In this document: in pieces, positions 46,305 to 54,658 of the stretch
How the letters are laid out: every line of letters starts with the position of its first letter
How positions within the stretch are numbered: the first letter of the stretch is position 1
Assembly (NCBI GenBank): GCA_902635515.1
Contig: CACPOD010000005.1
Location: 39,769-103,768, forward strand
Direction of reading: 5' to 3'
DNA: 64,000 nucleotides
Source of the DNA: an uncultured Pelagibacteraceae bacterium
GTDB lineage: Bacteria; Pseudomonadota; Alphaproteobacteria; Pelagibacterales; Pelagibacteraceae
Program-made: the position numbers and the translations under genes
The notes under the pieces: generated by a model
Databases searched by the model: none
Told to the model about the DNA's origin: nothing
The model's input: only the letters and a program-made list of their open reading frames with translations

Positions 46305-46927
46305 TACAGCTTTTTTCTGCCAACACTCCTAATGGATGGAAAATAAGTATCATGCTTGAAGAAATTGGTTATGACTATAAAGTAACCAAAGTTGATCTTG
46401 GTAAAGATGAACAATTTAAACCAGAATTCATAAAGCTAAGTCCTTTTGGAAAAATCCCTGTCATCATTGATCATGAAAACAATAAAAGCCTCTTCGAGTC
46501 TGGTGCAATCTTAATGTATCTAGGTGATAAAAGTGGAAAACTTTACAATGAAAAAGATAGACTGGTTATAAATCAATGGTTAATGGCTCAAATGGGAACA
46601 GTTGGCCCTATGATTGGTCAACATCATCAGTTCCATCACTACAATCCAGGTAAAAGTGAGTTTGGTGAGGAACGATATTTCAAAATTACTAAAAGAATTT
46701 ATGGAGAATTAGACGCAAGATTAAAGGTATCAAAATTTCTTGCAGGACCTGATTATACAATCGCTGATATTGCAACGTGGCCATGGATGGCAAGACATGA
46801 ATGGCATGATATTGGTTTGAAAAATTATAAAAATTTATCTAGATGGTATTTAGAAATAGCTGACAGAGAAGCTGTTATTAAAGGTTATGCTTTTATGGAT
46901 AAGGAAGCCAAAATTCCTAAACCTTAA
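46301..46927 (+). CDS. Glutathione S-transferase family protein (YfcG/Ure2-like)
   Basis: 208 residues: thioredoxin-fold N-domain (LFSANTPNGWKISIMLEEIGYDY, FGKIPVIID, LFESGAILMYLGDK) and an all-helical C-domain with FLAGPDYTIADIATWPW. The TPNGWK segment and ESGAI are typical of the bacterial Nu-class, which often acts as a disulfide-bond oxidoreductase or peroxidase with glutathione. It is translationally coupled (ATGA) to the ferredoxin reductase, so the operon joins redox supply with glutathione chemistry. Confidence 0.9.
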   Translation: MIQLFSANTPNGWKISIMLEEIGYDYKVTKVDLGKDEQFKPEFIKLSPFGKIPVIIDHENNKSLFESGAILMYLGDKSGKLYNEKDRLVINQWLMAQMGTVGPMIGQHHQFHHYNPGKSEFGEERYFKITKRIYGELDARLKVSKFLAGPDYTIADIATWPWMARHEWHDIGLKNYKNLSRWYLEIADREAVIKGYAFMDKEAKIPKP

Positions 46928-46931
46928 AGAT

Positions 46932-47027
46932 TTATCCAAATAACCTATAAAGAGTGCTAAGAATTCCATAACCTGAAAATTCAATAGCAACAATAATTAT
47001 AATTATTAAAACTAATTTTTTATTCAT
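46932..47027 (-). CDS. 31-residue membrane microprotein, coupled to the gene before it
   Basis: Reads MNKKLVLIIIIIVAIEFSG then YGILSTLYRLFG: a two-lysine start, one hydrophobic helix with a buried Glu, and a short amphipathic tail. The ATG overlaps the stop of the preceding 38-residue gene (ATGA at 47024-47027), the coupling used throughout this genome. Its stop is four bases from the convergent GST gene, so together the two small genes leave no unused DNA after dksA. Function unknown. Confidence 0.5.
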   Translation of the reverse strand: MNKKLVLIIIIIVAIEFSGYGILSTLYRLFG

Positions 47028-47140
47028 TTTAAAAACAAATATAACAACAGCACAATCCAAAAGAAAGGATAGTAAAAATAAATATATTTCTTAGCAAACA
47101 GGAATGAGATTGAATTTTGCTTAGATGATTTCTTTTTCAT
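47024..47140 (-). CDS. 38-residue basic single-span membrane microprotein after dksA
   Basis: Starts with ATG one base after the dksA stop (TAA-A-ATG on the minus strand). The first 20 residues are basic and polar (MKKKSSKQNSISFLFAKKYI), followed by an aromatic hydrophobic helix (YFYYPFFWIVLLLYLFL) and a final Lys. Its TGA overlaps the start of a second tiny gene. The frame is open upstream inside dksA, but the start next to the dksA stop is the natural one. No family recognised. Confidence 0.5.
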   Translation of the reverse strand: MKKKSSKQNSISFLFAKKYIYFYYPFFWIVLLLYLFLK

Positions 47141-47141
47141 T

Positions 47142-47657
47142 TTAGTCATCTGCATGAACTTTTTCTTCTTTTTCATGCTTTTCTTGTGCAGCAATAGTAT
47201 ATTTAGCAACAGGTCTTGCCATTAATCTTTTTAATCCAATTGGCTCTGCTGTATCAAGACAGTATCCATAAGTATCTTCTCTAATTCTCCTTAACGCTTT
47301 ATCAATTTCTGAAATTAATTTAATCTGTCTGTTAATTGCTTTCATCTCTACATTGCTATCAATATAGGAGTTTGCTTGATCAACAATATCAGCAGAAATA
47401 TTATTGTCATCCATACCACCATTATAAAGAGCTTCATTGTTAGCTTTGATTAGTTCTTTTTTCCATTCAGTTAATCTAATTCTGAAATATACTTTATGTT
47501 TTTCACACATATATTTTTCAGTATCTTTTGGAACATAAGTTTTTGAAATTTTTACAGGACCTTTGGGTGCAACTTTAGCTGTAGTTGGTTTTGCTTTACT
47601 TACAACTTTAGTTTTTGGTTTTGATACTTTTTTCTTTGCTTTAGCAGTCTTTGGCAT
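47142..47657 (-). CDS. dksA: DksA/TraR family transcription factor with single-cysteine finger
   Basis: 171 residues. A Lys/Ala/Pro-rich tail of about 40 residues precedes the DksA core: a coiled-coil (YFRIRLTEWKKELIKAN through INRQIKLISEIDKALRRI) and the globular end YGYCLDTAEPIGLKRLMARPVAKYTIAAQE. Typical DksA holds zinc with four Cys; here only the first is kept, as in some other alphaproteobacterial DksA proteins. DksA enters the RNA polymerase secondary channel and, with ppGpp, resets rRNA and biosynthetic promoters. The basic tail could contact nucleic acid. Confidence 0.9.
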   Translation of the reverse strand: MPKTAKAKKKVSKPKTKVVSKAKPTTAKVAPKGPVKISKTYVPKDTEKYMCEKHKVYFRIRLTEWKKELIKANNEALYNGGMDDNNISADIVDQANSYIDSNVEMKAINRQIKLISEIDKALRRIREDTYGYCLDTAEPIGLKRLMARPVAKYTIAAQEKHEKEEKVHADD

Positions 47658-47735
47658 AGCGTAATTTTAATCGCTCGCAGTATATTCAGCAAATTAGGGG
47701 TGTCAAGCAAGCTTAATTGATATAAATATTTGTAA

Positions 47736-49058
47736 ATGACCATTAATAACAAAAATATTGATAATGTTTTTTATATTTTTGTTACAACTCATCTAATTTT
47801 TTGGACACTGATTCCATCACTTACAAATCATAATTTACCATTAGATACTATCGAAGCTTTAGCTTGGGGAAGTAATTTAGATTGGGGATTTAATAAACAT
47901 CCTCCGATGAGTGCTTTTTTTCCAGAAGTTTTTTATCAAATTTTTGGATCACAAGATTGGGTTTATTATTTGTTAAGTCAAATTTTTGTAATTATATCTT
48001 TTTATTATGTATTTAAATTTTCAAATGAAATATTTAACAATAAATTATTAAGTTTAATTTCTGTATTACTAATTGAAGCAATTTATTTTTACAATTTCAC
48101 CACACCTGAATTTAATGTAAATGTATGTCAATTACCTTTCTGGTCTTTAACAGTTTATTATTCCTGGAAAATATATAAGGGAAAAGAAATAAAGTTTTTA
48201 GATTGTTTTTTAGTAGGTCTGTTTGCTGCTTTTGGCTTCCTATCAAAATATCTATTTATTTATTTATTAGTTTCAATTGACCTTTTATTTATTTATTTAA
48301 TTTTTTTCCAAAAGGAGAGAAAGTTTGATTTTAAACATCTTATTACTCTCGAAGTCTTCTTGGTAGTTTTAGTCCCACATTTAATTTGGTTAAATAACAA
48401 TGAATATATTACAATTACTTATGGATTAGCTAGAACTGGCCTAGAACAATCTAGCTTTATAGATCATATTAAATTTCCACTAATCTTTTTATTCAAACAA
48501 GTAGGAATAATAATTCCATTTTTTGTTTTAATTTGGTTGCTAGTAAAAAAAATTAAATTTAATTTAAATTTAAAGGACAAAAAATTACTATTTTTATTAG
48601 CAATTAATATTTTGCCTATTGTTTTAATGTTTTTAACTTCATTAATTACTGGATCAAAAATTAGGACAATGTGGATGACACCATTCTATTTGTTTTTTGG
48701 CACATTATTTGTTTATTTGTTTAAAGCACAAATCAATTTAAAAAAATTAAAATCATTCACGCTTGGATTTATTTTCTTTTTCTTTTTATCGCCAGGACTT
48801 TACGCTTATGTTTCAATTTCAAAAGATGACAAGAGAACTGATTATCCAGGTAAAGAAATTGCAATAAAAACTCAATATGCTTGGGATCAACAATTCGCGT
48901 CAGAAATAAATGTAGTTTTAGGTGATGAATGGAATGCTGGAAATTTATCTTATCATTTAAAATCTAGACCAGTTTGGGAGGGTTTTGTTGAAAGAGAAAA
49001 GCTTGATCAATTGAAAGACTATATGTGTCTTGATAATATTTGCGTAGGATCAAGATAA
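47736..49058 (+). CDS. GT39/ArnT-like lipid-linked glycosyltransferase
   Basis: 440 residues with about ten or more membrane helices and a soluble C-terminal part. The first periplasmic loop carries LPLDTIEALAWGSNLDWGFNKHPPMSAFFPEVFYQIFG: the Asp/Glu residues and the K-H-P-P motif are the signature of PMT/ArnT-type transferases (E-A-x-x-W, W-x-K-H-P-P). These use polyprenyl-phosphate sugars as donors on the outer face of the inner membrane. The next gene, a GT2, would make the donor. The acceptor is unknown. Confidence 0.85.
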   Translation: MTINNKNIDNVFYIFVTTHLIFWTLIPSLTNHNLPLDTIEALAWGSNLDWGFNKHPPMSAFFPEVFYQIFGSQDWVYYLLSQIFVIISFYYVFKFSNEIFNNKLLSLISVLLIEAIYFYNFTTPEFNVNVCQLPFWSLTVYYSWKIYKGKEIKFLDCFLVGLFAAFGFLSKYLFIYLLVSIDLLFIYLIFFQKERKFDFKHLITLEVFLVVLVPHLIWLNNNEYITITYGLARTGLEQSSFIDHIKFPLIFLFKQVGIIIPFFVLIWLLVKKIKFNLNLKDKKLLFLLAINILPIVLMFLTSLITGSKIRTMWMTPFYLFFGTLFVYLFKAQINLKKLKSFTLGFIFFFFLSPGLYAYVSISKDDKRTDYPGKEIAIKTQYAWDQQFASEINVVLGDEWNAGNLSYHLKSRPVWEGFVEREKLDQLKDYMCLDNICVGSR

Positions 49059-49928
49059 ATGAAATATGTAATTTTAGTTCCAATTTATAATGACAGAGAG
49101 TCTTTAAATTTATTGGTAGAAAATATTAATTCTGAAATAAAAGATTTAAATCATGAGATATCTTTAGTTGTAATAAATGATGCATCATCACAACAGATAA
49201 TTGATACTTATACAAATATTGAAAACATTAGTTCTTTTAAAATAATAAGCATGAGAGAAAACAGAGGACACGCAAGATGCATTGCGTCTGGTTTAAAATA
49301 TATCTTTGAAAAAAAAGATTTCGATTTTGTTATTCCAATGGATGGTGACGGAGAAGATAGACCTGAGGAAATTAAAAATTTTATTCAACTTTCAGAACAA
49401 TCAGGCGAAAAGTCAATTGTTGGTGAAAGAGTTAAGAGATCAGAAGGTTTATTTTTTCAATTATGTTATCAATTTCATAAATTCTTAACTTTAGCTTTTA
49501 CAGGACAATCAATTAAATTTGGTAACTATACCTGTTTATCAAAATCAACAGTAAAGAAACTGCTAGAAGAAAAGGCTACATGGAATAGTTTTTCAGGATC
49601 TTTAAAAAAAATAGAAAAAGATTTAATTTCAATACCTTCTATTAGAGGCAAAAGATATTTTGGACCATCTCAAATGAGTTTCTTTAATTTATTAAAGCAT
49701 TCACTTTCAATTATAAGTGTTTTCAGAAAAACAGTTTTAATTCGATCAGCTTTATTTATAATTTTTTATATTTTACTAATAAAAAGCTACGCCTCAATAA
49801 TTACTTCATTACCATTAGTTTTGTTATTGATAATGATTTATTCAATTTCTAGTTTAGCCTTAAGAGAAAATATTGATGAATTTAATAATTCCTTAACAAA
49901 TATTCACGATATTGATAAAATAAAATAA
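49059..49928 (+). CDS. Polyprenyl-phosphate glycosyltransferase (GT2, GtrB-like)
   Basis: 289 residues: a GT-A domain (YVILVPIYNDRESLNLLV, VVINDASS, ENRGHARCIASGL, the metal-binding PMDGDGEDRPEEI and GERVKRSEG) and two C-terminal membrane helices (about 220-275). This layout is that of enzymes loading a sugar onto undecaprenyl phosphate for a following GT-C enzyme. It starts at the base after the stop of the GT39-like gene and ends two bases before the DUF1800 gene, so all are one operon. Confidence 0.87.
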   Translation: MKYVILVPIYNDRESLNLLVENINSEIKDLNHEISLVVINDASSQQIIDTYTNIENISSFKIISMRENRGHARCIASGLKYIFEKKDFDFVIPMDGDGEDRPEEIKNFIQLSEQSGEKSIVGERVKRSEGLFFQLCYQFHKFLTLAFTGQSIKFGNYTCLSKSTVKKLLEEKATWNSFSGSLKKIEKDLISIPSIRGKRYFGPSQMSFFNLLKHSLSIISVFRKTVLIRSALFIIFYILLIKSYASIITSLPLVLLLIMIYSISSLALRENIDEFNNSLTNIHDIDKIK

Positions 49929-49930
49929 TT

Positions 49931-51370
49931 ATGAAAAACTTTTTTAGAAAAGTTTCTTTTGGTATTGGACCAAATGAACAAGTTCCTGCTGATCCTTTGA
50001 AGTGGGCTCTTGATCAAGTAAATGATGTGCCGGAATTATCTTGGAAAGGTAAAATATATTCTGAAAAAGAATTAAGAAAACATTATAGAGATTATGTTTA
50101 TGGGGATAGAAAAGTTTTAAGAATAAAATATAAAGACAATAAAACTTTATATAAAACTCATAAAAACCTTCTACGACATCAAACAGGTCAAAAATTTTGG
50201 GAGTCTTTAGAAATTTCGATCAGACATAATGAAGGAATAAATAGTAGTAGTCCAGTTTTAGCCAAACTATGGATGTTTTGGGGAAATTTTTTTGCGATTA
50301 GTGAAAAAGATTATTTAGCAAATTATTCTACTGGTCCTTATCAAAGAGAAATAATACGACCAAATTTAAATCAGACTTTTGAAAAAATGGTTTATGATGT
50401 AACGACTTCTTGGGCCATGATACATCATCTAGACAATAGTGAGAGTGCTGGACCAAAGAGCGTAACCGCTAGTGAAGAGTGGAGGAGAAGAAAGAAGGAA
50501 CCAGCTACGATAAATGAAAATCATGCTAGAGAACTGTTGGAACTGCATACAGTTTCACCACAAGCTGGATACACTCAAGATGATGTTATTCAATTAGCTT
50601 ACATTATGACTGGTTGGCAACAGAGATGGAGTAAAAAAAATTTGGAGACAGGAAATGTGTGGTTTAATTCAGAGTATCACCAAAGAGGTAAAAAAATAGT
50701 TTTAGGAAAAGAATATAAGAAAGGAAAAAAATCTCTGGCTGTTGTAATTAAGGATTTAGTGAATCATCCTAACTGTAGAGATTTTGTAGCAGATAGGCTT
50801 TGTAGGTATTTAATTACTGATGAGCCAACCAAGGAAATGAAGCAACCAATAATTGATGCCTTTAAGAAAACAGATGGCCACCTTCCTGCAATACATAAAG
50901 CAGCAATCACAGTAGCTTTTAATTACAATAAAAATTATAAAAAATTTCAAACCCCAGAAAATTGGTTCATTCAAATTGCAAAAATTGCTGATTTAGAGTG
51001 GCCTCCTTCACCTGAAACTATGGCCTCTTATGAATTAGGAACAAAACCTACACGTAAACAAAGATTGCCAGAAAAGATTTTAGAAAGATTGGGGCATCCA
51101 CCTTATAGACCTAAGCAACCAAATGGATGGTCAGATTATTCTGATGATTGGTTGTCACCAGAATTACTGATTAGAAGATTAGTTTATGCAGACAGAAGCT
51201 ATGCTTTTACTAAACCAAAAAATGATAACAAAGAATTTTACCATAAAATTATTTCTAAAAATTTTGATGAACCTGAAAAAATTTTAGATCACGTGTTTAA
51301 AAATATGGTTCACAGAAAAAGTGAAAGAAATGTACTATTATTTAACCATCCGGAGTTTCTAAAAGCATGA
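49931..51370 (+). CDS. DUF1800 family protein
   Basis: 479 residues; function unknown. Family features are the start FFRKVSFGIG, an Arg-rich middle with MFWGNFFAIS, the central signature NENHARELLELHTVS, DDVIQLAYIMTGW, HPNCRDFVADRLCRYLI, and the end segment GHPPYRPKQPNGWSDYSDDWLSPELLIRRL. DUF1800 genes are very often next to DUF1501 genes, as here with a four-base overlap. No signal peptide is obvious, although the partner has a Tat signal. Presence in a glycan block suggests a surface-polymer role. Confidence 0.9.
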   Translation: MKNFFRKVSFGIGPNEQVPADPLKWALDQVNDVPELSWKGKIYSEKELRKHYRDYVYGDRKVLRIKYKDNKTLYKTHKNLLRHQTGQKFWESLEISIRHNEGINSSSPVLAKLWMFWGNFFAISEKDYLANYSTGPYQREIIRPNLNQTFEKMVYDVTTSWAMIHHLDNSESAGPKSVTASEEWRRRKKEPATINENHARELLELHTVSPQAGYTQDDVIQLAYIMTGWQQRWSKKNLETGNVWFNSEYHQRGKKIVLGKEYKKGKKSLAVVIKDLVNHPNCRDFVADRLCRYLITDEPTKEMKQPIIDAFKKTDGHLPAIHKAAITVAFNYNKNYKKFQTPENWFIQIAKIADLEWPPSPETMASYELGTKPTRKQRLPEKILERLGHPPYRPKQPNGWSDYSDDWLSPELLIRRLVYADRSYAFTKPKNDNKEFYHKIISKNFDEPEKILDHVFKNMVHRKSERNVLLFNHPEFLKA

Positions 51371-52518
51371 AAATAAATAGAAGAGATTTTTTAAAAACCA
51401 CAGCATTAACTTCAATGTATTTCGCAGGATTTGGTGTGCCTACTTTTGCGAAATCTAGTCATAAAAAAAATTTGGTAGTTATAATGTTACGAGGTGGAAT
51501 GGATGGACTATGCGCTGTTCCAATTAGAGGAGATAAAAATTTTGAGAAACTTAGAAGTAAAATTAATCTTGATAGGACTTTAAAATTAACTGCAGATTTT
51601 GATTTGCATCCTGCACTAAAAACATTTAAGAGATTATGGGATGAAGATAATGGCGCTATAGTTCACGCAACTAATATTCCTTATACTGGAAGATCTCATT
51701 TTGATGGACAAAACTTAATGGAGACAGGGGGAAAAATTCCATATCAAGTTAAAACAGGATGGTTAGGTAGAGGAATGAAGACTGCTGGTTTGACTGGCAA
51801 AGGTTTAGCTTTAGCTTTGCCAATGCCCTTATTGATAAGAGGTGTGCCCATGAATAATAATTATTTTCCTGTTGGTGATAGGCTTCCAAGTAATGATACA
51901 CTCAAACTTATAAATCAGGCCTATAAAGAGTATAATGAAAAAATGTTAAGGGAAAATCTTAACACTATTATGACTAGAGAACTTAGAAATACAGCGAGCG
52001 ACGACAGCTGGGTACTTGCAAGTAATGCAGGCCAACAACTTTCAAAAAATAACGGACCAAGAGTAGCTGTTTTTGAAGTAGATGGATTCGACACACATGC
52101 TGCACAAGGTGCAACAGATGGTGCTCACGCTGATTGTCTTTCAGATTATGATAGAATAGTAAGTGGTATTAAACAAGCAATGTCAAAAGAGTCGTTTGAT
52201 AATACTTTAATAGTTACATTAACCGAATTCGGAAGAACAATTAAACAAAATAGCAGTAATGGGACTGAGCACGGATATGGTTCAGCTATATTTTTAGCTG
52301 GTGGATTGGTTAAAAAAGCACAAGTCCACACCGATTGGCCTGGTTTAAAGAAAAAAGAATTATTTGAAGGAAGAGATTTAAATTCTACAATAGACTCAAG
52401 AGCAATTTATGCTTCTGCAATGTCTACAGTCTTTGACGTAGATTTCAAAAAAATCACTAAAGAAGTTTTCTGGAGTGAAAATTTGCAAAATTTATCTGAT
52501 AAACTTTTCAAAATTTAA
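51367..52518 (+). CDS. DUF1501 family protein with Tat signal
   Basis: 383 residues with a twin-arginine signal at the start (INRRDFLKTTALTSMYFAG). The mature part belongs to the alkaline-phosphatase-like DUF1501 group: LVVIMLRGGMDGLCAVPI, DLHPALK, FDTHAAQ and LTEFGRTIKQN, with GTEHGYGSAIFLAGG. Acid and His residues in these motifs resemble sulfatase or phosphatase metal sites, so hydrolysis of a phospho- or sulfo-ester is possible but unproved. It is coupled to the DUF1800 gene and followed by a secreted lyase-like protein. Confidence 0.92.
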   Translation: MKINRRDFLKTTALTSMYFAGFGVPTFAKSSHKKNLVVIMLRGGMDGLCAVPIRGDKNFEKLRSKINLDRTLKLTADFDLHPALKTFKRLWDEDNGAIVHATNIPYTGRSHFDGQNLMETGGKIPYQVKTGWLGRGMKTAGLTGKGLALALPMPLLIRGVPMNNNYFPVGDRLPSNDTLKLINQAYKEYNEKMLRENLNTIMTRELRNTASDDSWVLASNAGQQLSKNNGPRVAVFEVDGFDTHAAQGATDGAHADCLSDYDRIVSGIKQAMSKESFDNTLIVTLTEFGRTIKQNSSNGTEHGYGSAIFLAGGLVKKAQVHTDWPGLKKKELFEGRDLNSTIDSRAIYASAMSTVFDVDFKKITKEVFWSENLQNLSDKLFKI

Positions 52519-52532
52519 ATAAGATCAATCAT

Positions 52533-53540
52533 ATGAAAAAAATTTTATCACTATTTATTATAATTTTAATTTTCGTTCCATCAATCTCATATGCAAACAA
52601 ATGGCATATAAAAATGAAGAAGCAAGAGAAGAAAGATTTTGCTCATTATGTACTTAAAGCACAGTCAGATAATAAGATGGTATTCGTCCTTAGAAATATC
52701 AAAAATCCTAACATCTATAAATTTTTTGATGAATTTGAAGATTATTTAGGAGTAAAAGAAAAAGGGATAGAATTTAATTTAAAATACTCATTTGAAGGGC
52801 ACGAAAAAGATTGGACAAGATGGGGTATACCAGGTCATGCTCAGCGATTTCAAATCATGGAACCTTATAAAGAAACTACAAAAAAAAATAAAACTAAATG
52901 GTATAGACTTGGATATTTTGTGCCAGCAGATATAAGAACAGATAAACATACGATTGGTTTATTTGATTTTAAAAAACTTTATGGGAAAGGTGAAAAAACC
53001 CACGATGCATCATTTAATATAATTGATAATAGATTTTCATGGATCTTTAACTCATCAAACTATTTGGCTACTAAAAATGAAACAGGTTCTGAATATTTGT
53101 ATTTTGATCACTATATTATTAATTTAGATCAAAATTTTGTAAGACTAAAAGGTAAGTGGGTAAATATTATAATTAATGCAAAATGGTCTGAACAAGGTTT
53201 TTTACATTTATGGATAGATGGAAAATTAATTTCAAGTTATTTTGGTGATACATTAGGAGGTGCTTCTAGTGTGAGATTTAAATTTGGTCCTTATAGACAT
53301 CATATGGACAATGCCACGAAAGAAGGTTTAGAAATTCCTGATACTATTATTAGATATTCAAATGTAGGTAAATCTGACAATTGTGATGATTTATGGAGTG
53401 GTTGCTCAGAACTGATAAGCCAGTTATCAAATCAATCTCAAGTTAATGGTGCAAGTTCTGTTGTTTTGTGTACATCAACATCTTCACAATCTTCCTCTTG
53501 TAAAAATTTAGGTTATCCATCAAATCAAAGACCTTTTTGA
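52533..53540 (+). CDS. Secreted polysaccharide-lyase-like protein
   Basis: 335 residues with a signal peptide (MKKILSLFIIILIFVPSISYA). The mature protein has the jelly-roll pattern of the heparin-lyase/Polysacc_lyase group: WYRLGYFVPADIRTDKHTIGLFDFK, then GKWVNIIINAKWSEQGFLHLWIDGKLIS and VRFKFGPYRHHMDNA. Four Cys near the C-terminus could form disulfides. It may cut or bind an acidic glycan in the periplasm or outside. Its place in the glycosyltransferase/DUF1501 operon supports a polymer-related job. Catalytic residues are not assigned. Confidence 0.7.
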   Translation: MKKILSLFIIILIFVPSISYANKWHIKMKKQEKKDFAHYVLKAQSDNKMVFVLRNIKNPNIYKFFDEFEDYLGVKEKGIEFNLKYSFEGHEKDWTRWGIPGHAQRFQIMEPYKETTKKNKTKWYRLGYFVPADIRTDKHTIGLFDFKKLYGKGEKTHDASFNIIDNRFSWIFNSSNYLATKNETGSEYLYFDHYIINLDQNFVRLKGKWVNIIINAKWSEQGFLHLWIDGKLISSYFGDTLGGASSVRFKFGPYRHHMDNATKEGLEIPDTIIRYSNVGKSDNCDDLWSGCSELISQLSNQSQVNGASSVVLCTSTSSQSSSCKNLGYPSNQRPF

Positions 53541-53762
53541 TTAACAGCAACCGCAGCTTTTTTTTGTATTTTTTGGTTTATCGTCAGCTTTTGCAGTTTC
53601 TAATTCTTTTTGTTCGTCTTCAATAGCTTTTTGTTTCTTTGAAATTTTATCTTCAAAGTAATCGTAAAGAGAGGCAAAGCCTAATTTAGAGGCTCTTTTT
53701 TCCTCATAATTTCTTCGCCCTTTAAGGTTTTCAATTATTTTGACTATTTCTTGGTTCTGCAT
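53541..53762 (-). CDS. Small coiled-coil protein with C-terminal CGCC motif
   Basis: 73 residues, family not recognised. A helical, charge-rich body (EIVKIIENLKGRRNYEEKR, DKISKKQKAIEDEQKELETA) leads through a Lys/Asp-rich linker to the terminus KKSCGCC. Three Cys in four residues at a flexible end suggest metal or thiol chemistry. It lies tail-to-tail with the lyase-like gene and divergent from ureD (86 bases apart), so nickel or another metal for urease is a possible link. That is position-based only. Confidence 0.6.
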   Translation of the reverse strand: MQNQEIVKIIENLKGRRNYEEKRASKLGFASLYDYFEDKISKKQKAIEDEQKELETAKADDKPKNTKKSCGCC

Positions 53763-53848
53763 GCTCTCTTTTTATTTAAAAAGGCTAATAATTCAAGCTA
53801 TAAAAATTGACAAACTATAAATAGGATTTTTTGTGCTAGGATAATGTC

Positions 53849-54658
53849 ATGAATGTAAGTCAAAAAAAACTAGAAAAATCTAGGGGAAGATTAGAAATAA
53901 AAATAAAAGATCAAAATTTACAAAAACTATATCAGCAAGGATCTTTAAAAGCTTTGATGCCAGATTTTCATGAAAATTTAAAACAATTAATGCTTATAAA
54001 TACTGCTGGTGGAATTACTAGTGGAGATGAATACAATTATGATATAGAGATCGATAAATCTGATCTCTGTATTTCAACTCAAGCAGCAGAAAAAATTTAT
54101 AGTGGTTTTGGTAATCCTGCCAATTTAGAAATTAATTTAAATTTGTTAAACAATTCAAATTTATTTTGGTTACCTAAAGAGTTTATTTTATTTAATAATT
54201 GTAACTTAAAAAGAAAAATTAATTTTAATTTATCAAAAGACTCAAATTTACTTGTTTGTGAAAATATAATTTTTGGACGAACTTCTATGAGAGAGAAATT
54301 TGAAGGGGGATATTTTTCAGATTTTTGGAATATTAAAATAGATGATAAACTAATTCATTCTGAAGCAATAAACACAGGTTTATTTGAAAAAAAATATTTG
54401 AATAGTTTTTCGACATTAAATAATAATTCTGCAGTTGCGACAATTATTATTGTAGGAGAAAAATTTTTAAATAAAGCTGATAATTTATTCAAAACTTTAA
54501 CTAACAATGAAAATACAACTTCAAATTATTCTCAATGGGATAATAAATTGATCATAAGATTTTTATCTAAAGATAGTTATAATCTTAAATTTGCAATTAA
54601 TAAAATTTTATCTTATTTTTTTGAAGGTTCAAAAATACCAAAAGTATGGAACATATAA
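53849..54658 (+). CDS. ureD: Urease accessory protein UreD (UreH)
   Basis: 269 residues. UreD binds apo-urease and with UreF and UreG loads nickel. Family segments: KALMPDFHENLKQLMLINTAGGITSGDEYNYDI (consensus P-x-x-L-x-T-x-G-G-x-x-x-G-D), TQAAEKIYSGFG, LFWLPKEFILFNNCNLKRKI, and GRTSMREKFEGGYFSDFWNI. It is the first gene of the urease operon and its stop touches the ureA start (TAAATG). Confidence 0.93.
   Translation: MNVSQKKLEKSRGRLEIKIKDQNLQKLYQQGSLKALMPDFHENLKQLMLINTAGGITSGDEYNYDIEIDKSDLCISTQAAEKIYSGFGNPANLEINLNLLNNSNLFWLPKEFILFNNCNLKRKINFNLSKDSNLLVCENIIFGRTSMREKFEGGYFSDFWNIKIDDKLIHSEAINTGLFEKKYLNSFSTLNNNSAVATIIIVGEKFLNKADNLFKTLTNNENTTSNYSQWDNKLIIRFLSKDSYNLKFAINKILSYFFEGSKIPKVWNI

Noticed and set aside
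53763..53848. TTGACA in the spacer before ureD as a urease promoter
   Set aside because: The nearest -10-like sequences are at the wrong spacing: TATAAA is too close, and GATAAT is too far and too near the ATG. A promoter must exist here but I cannot place it.
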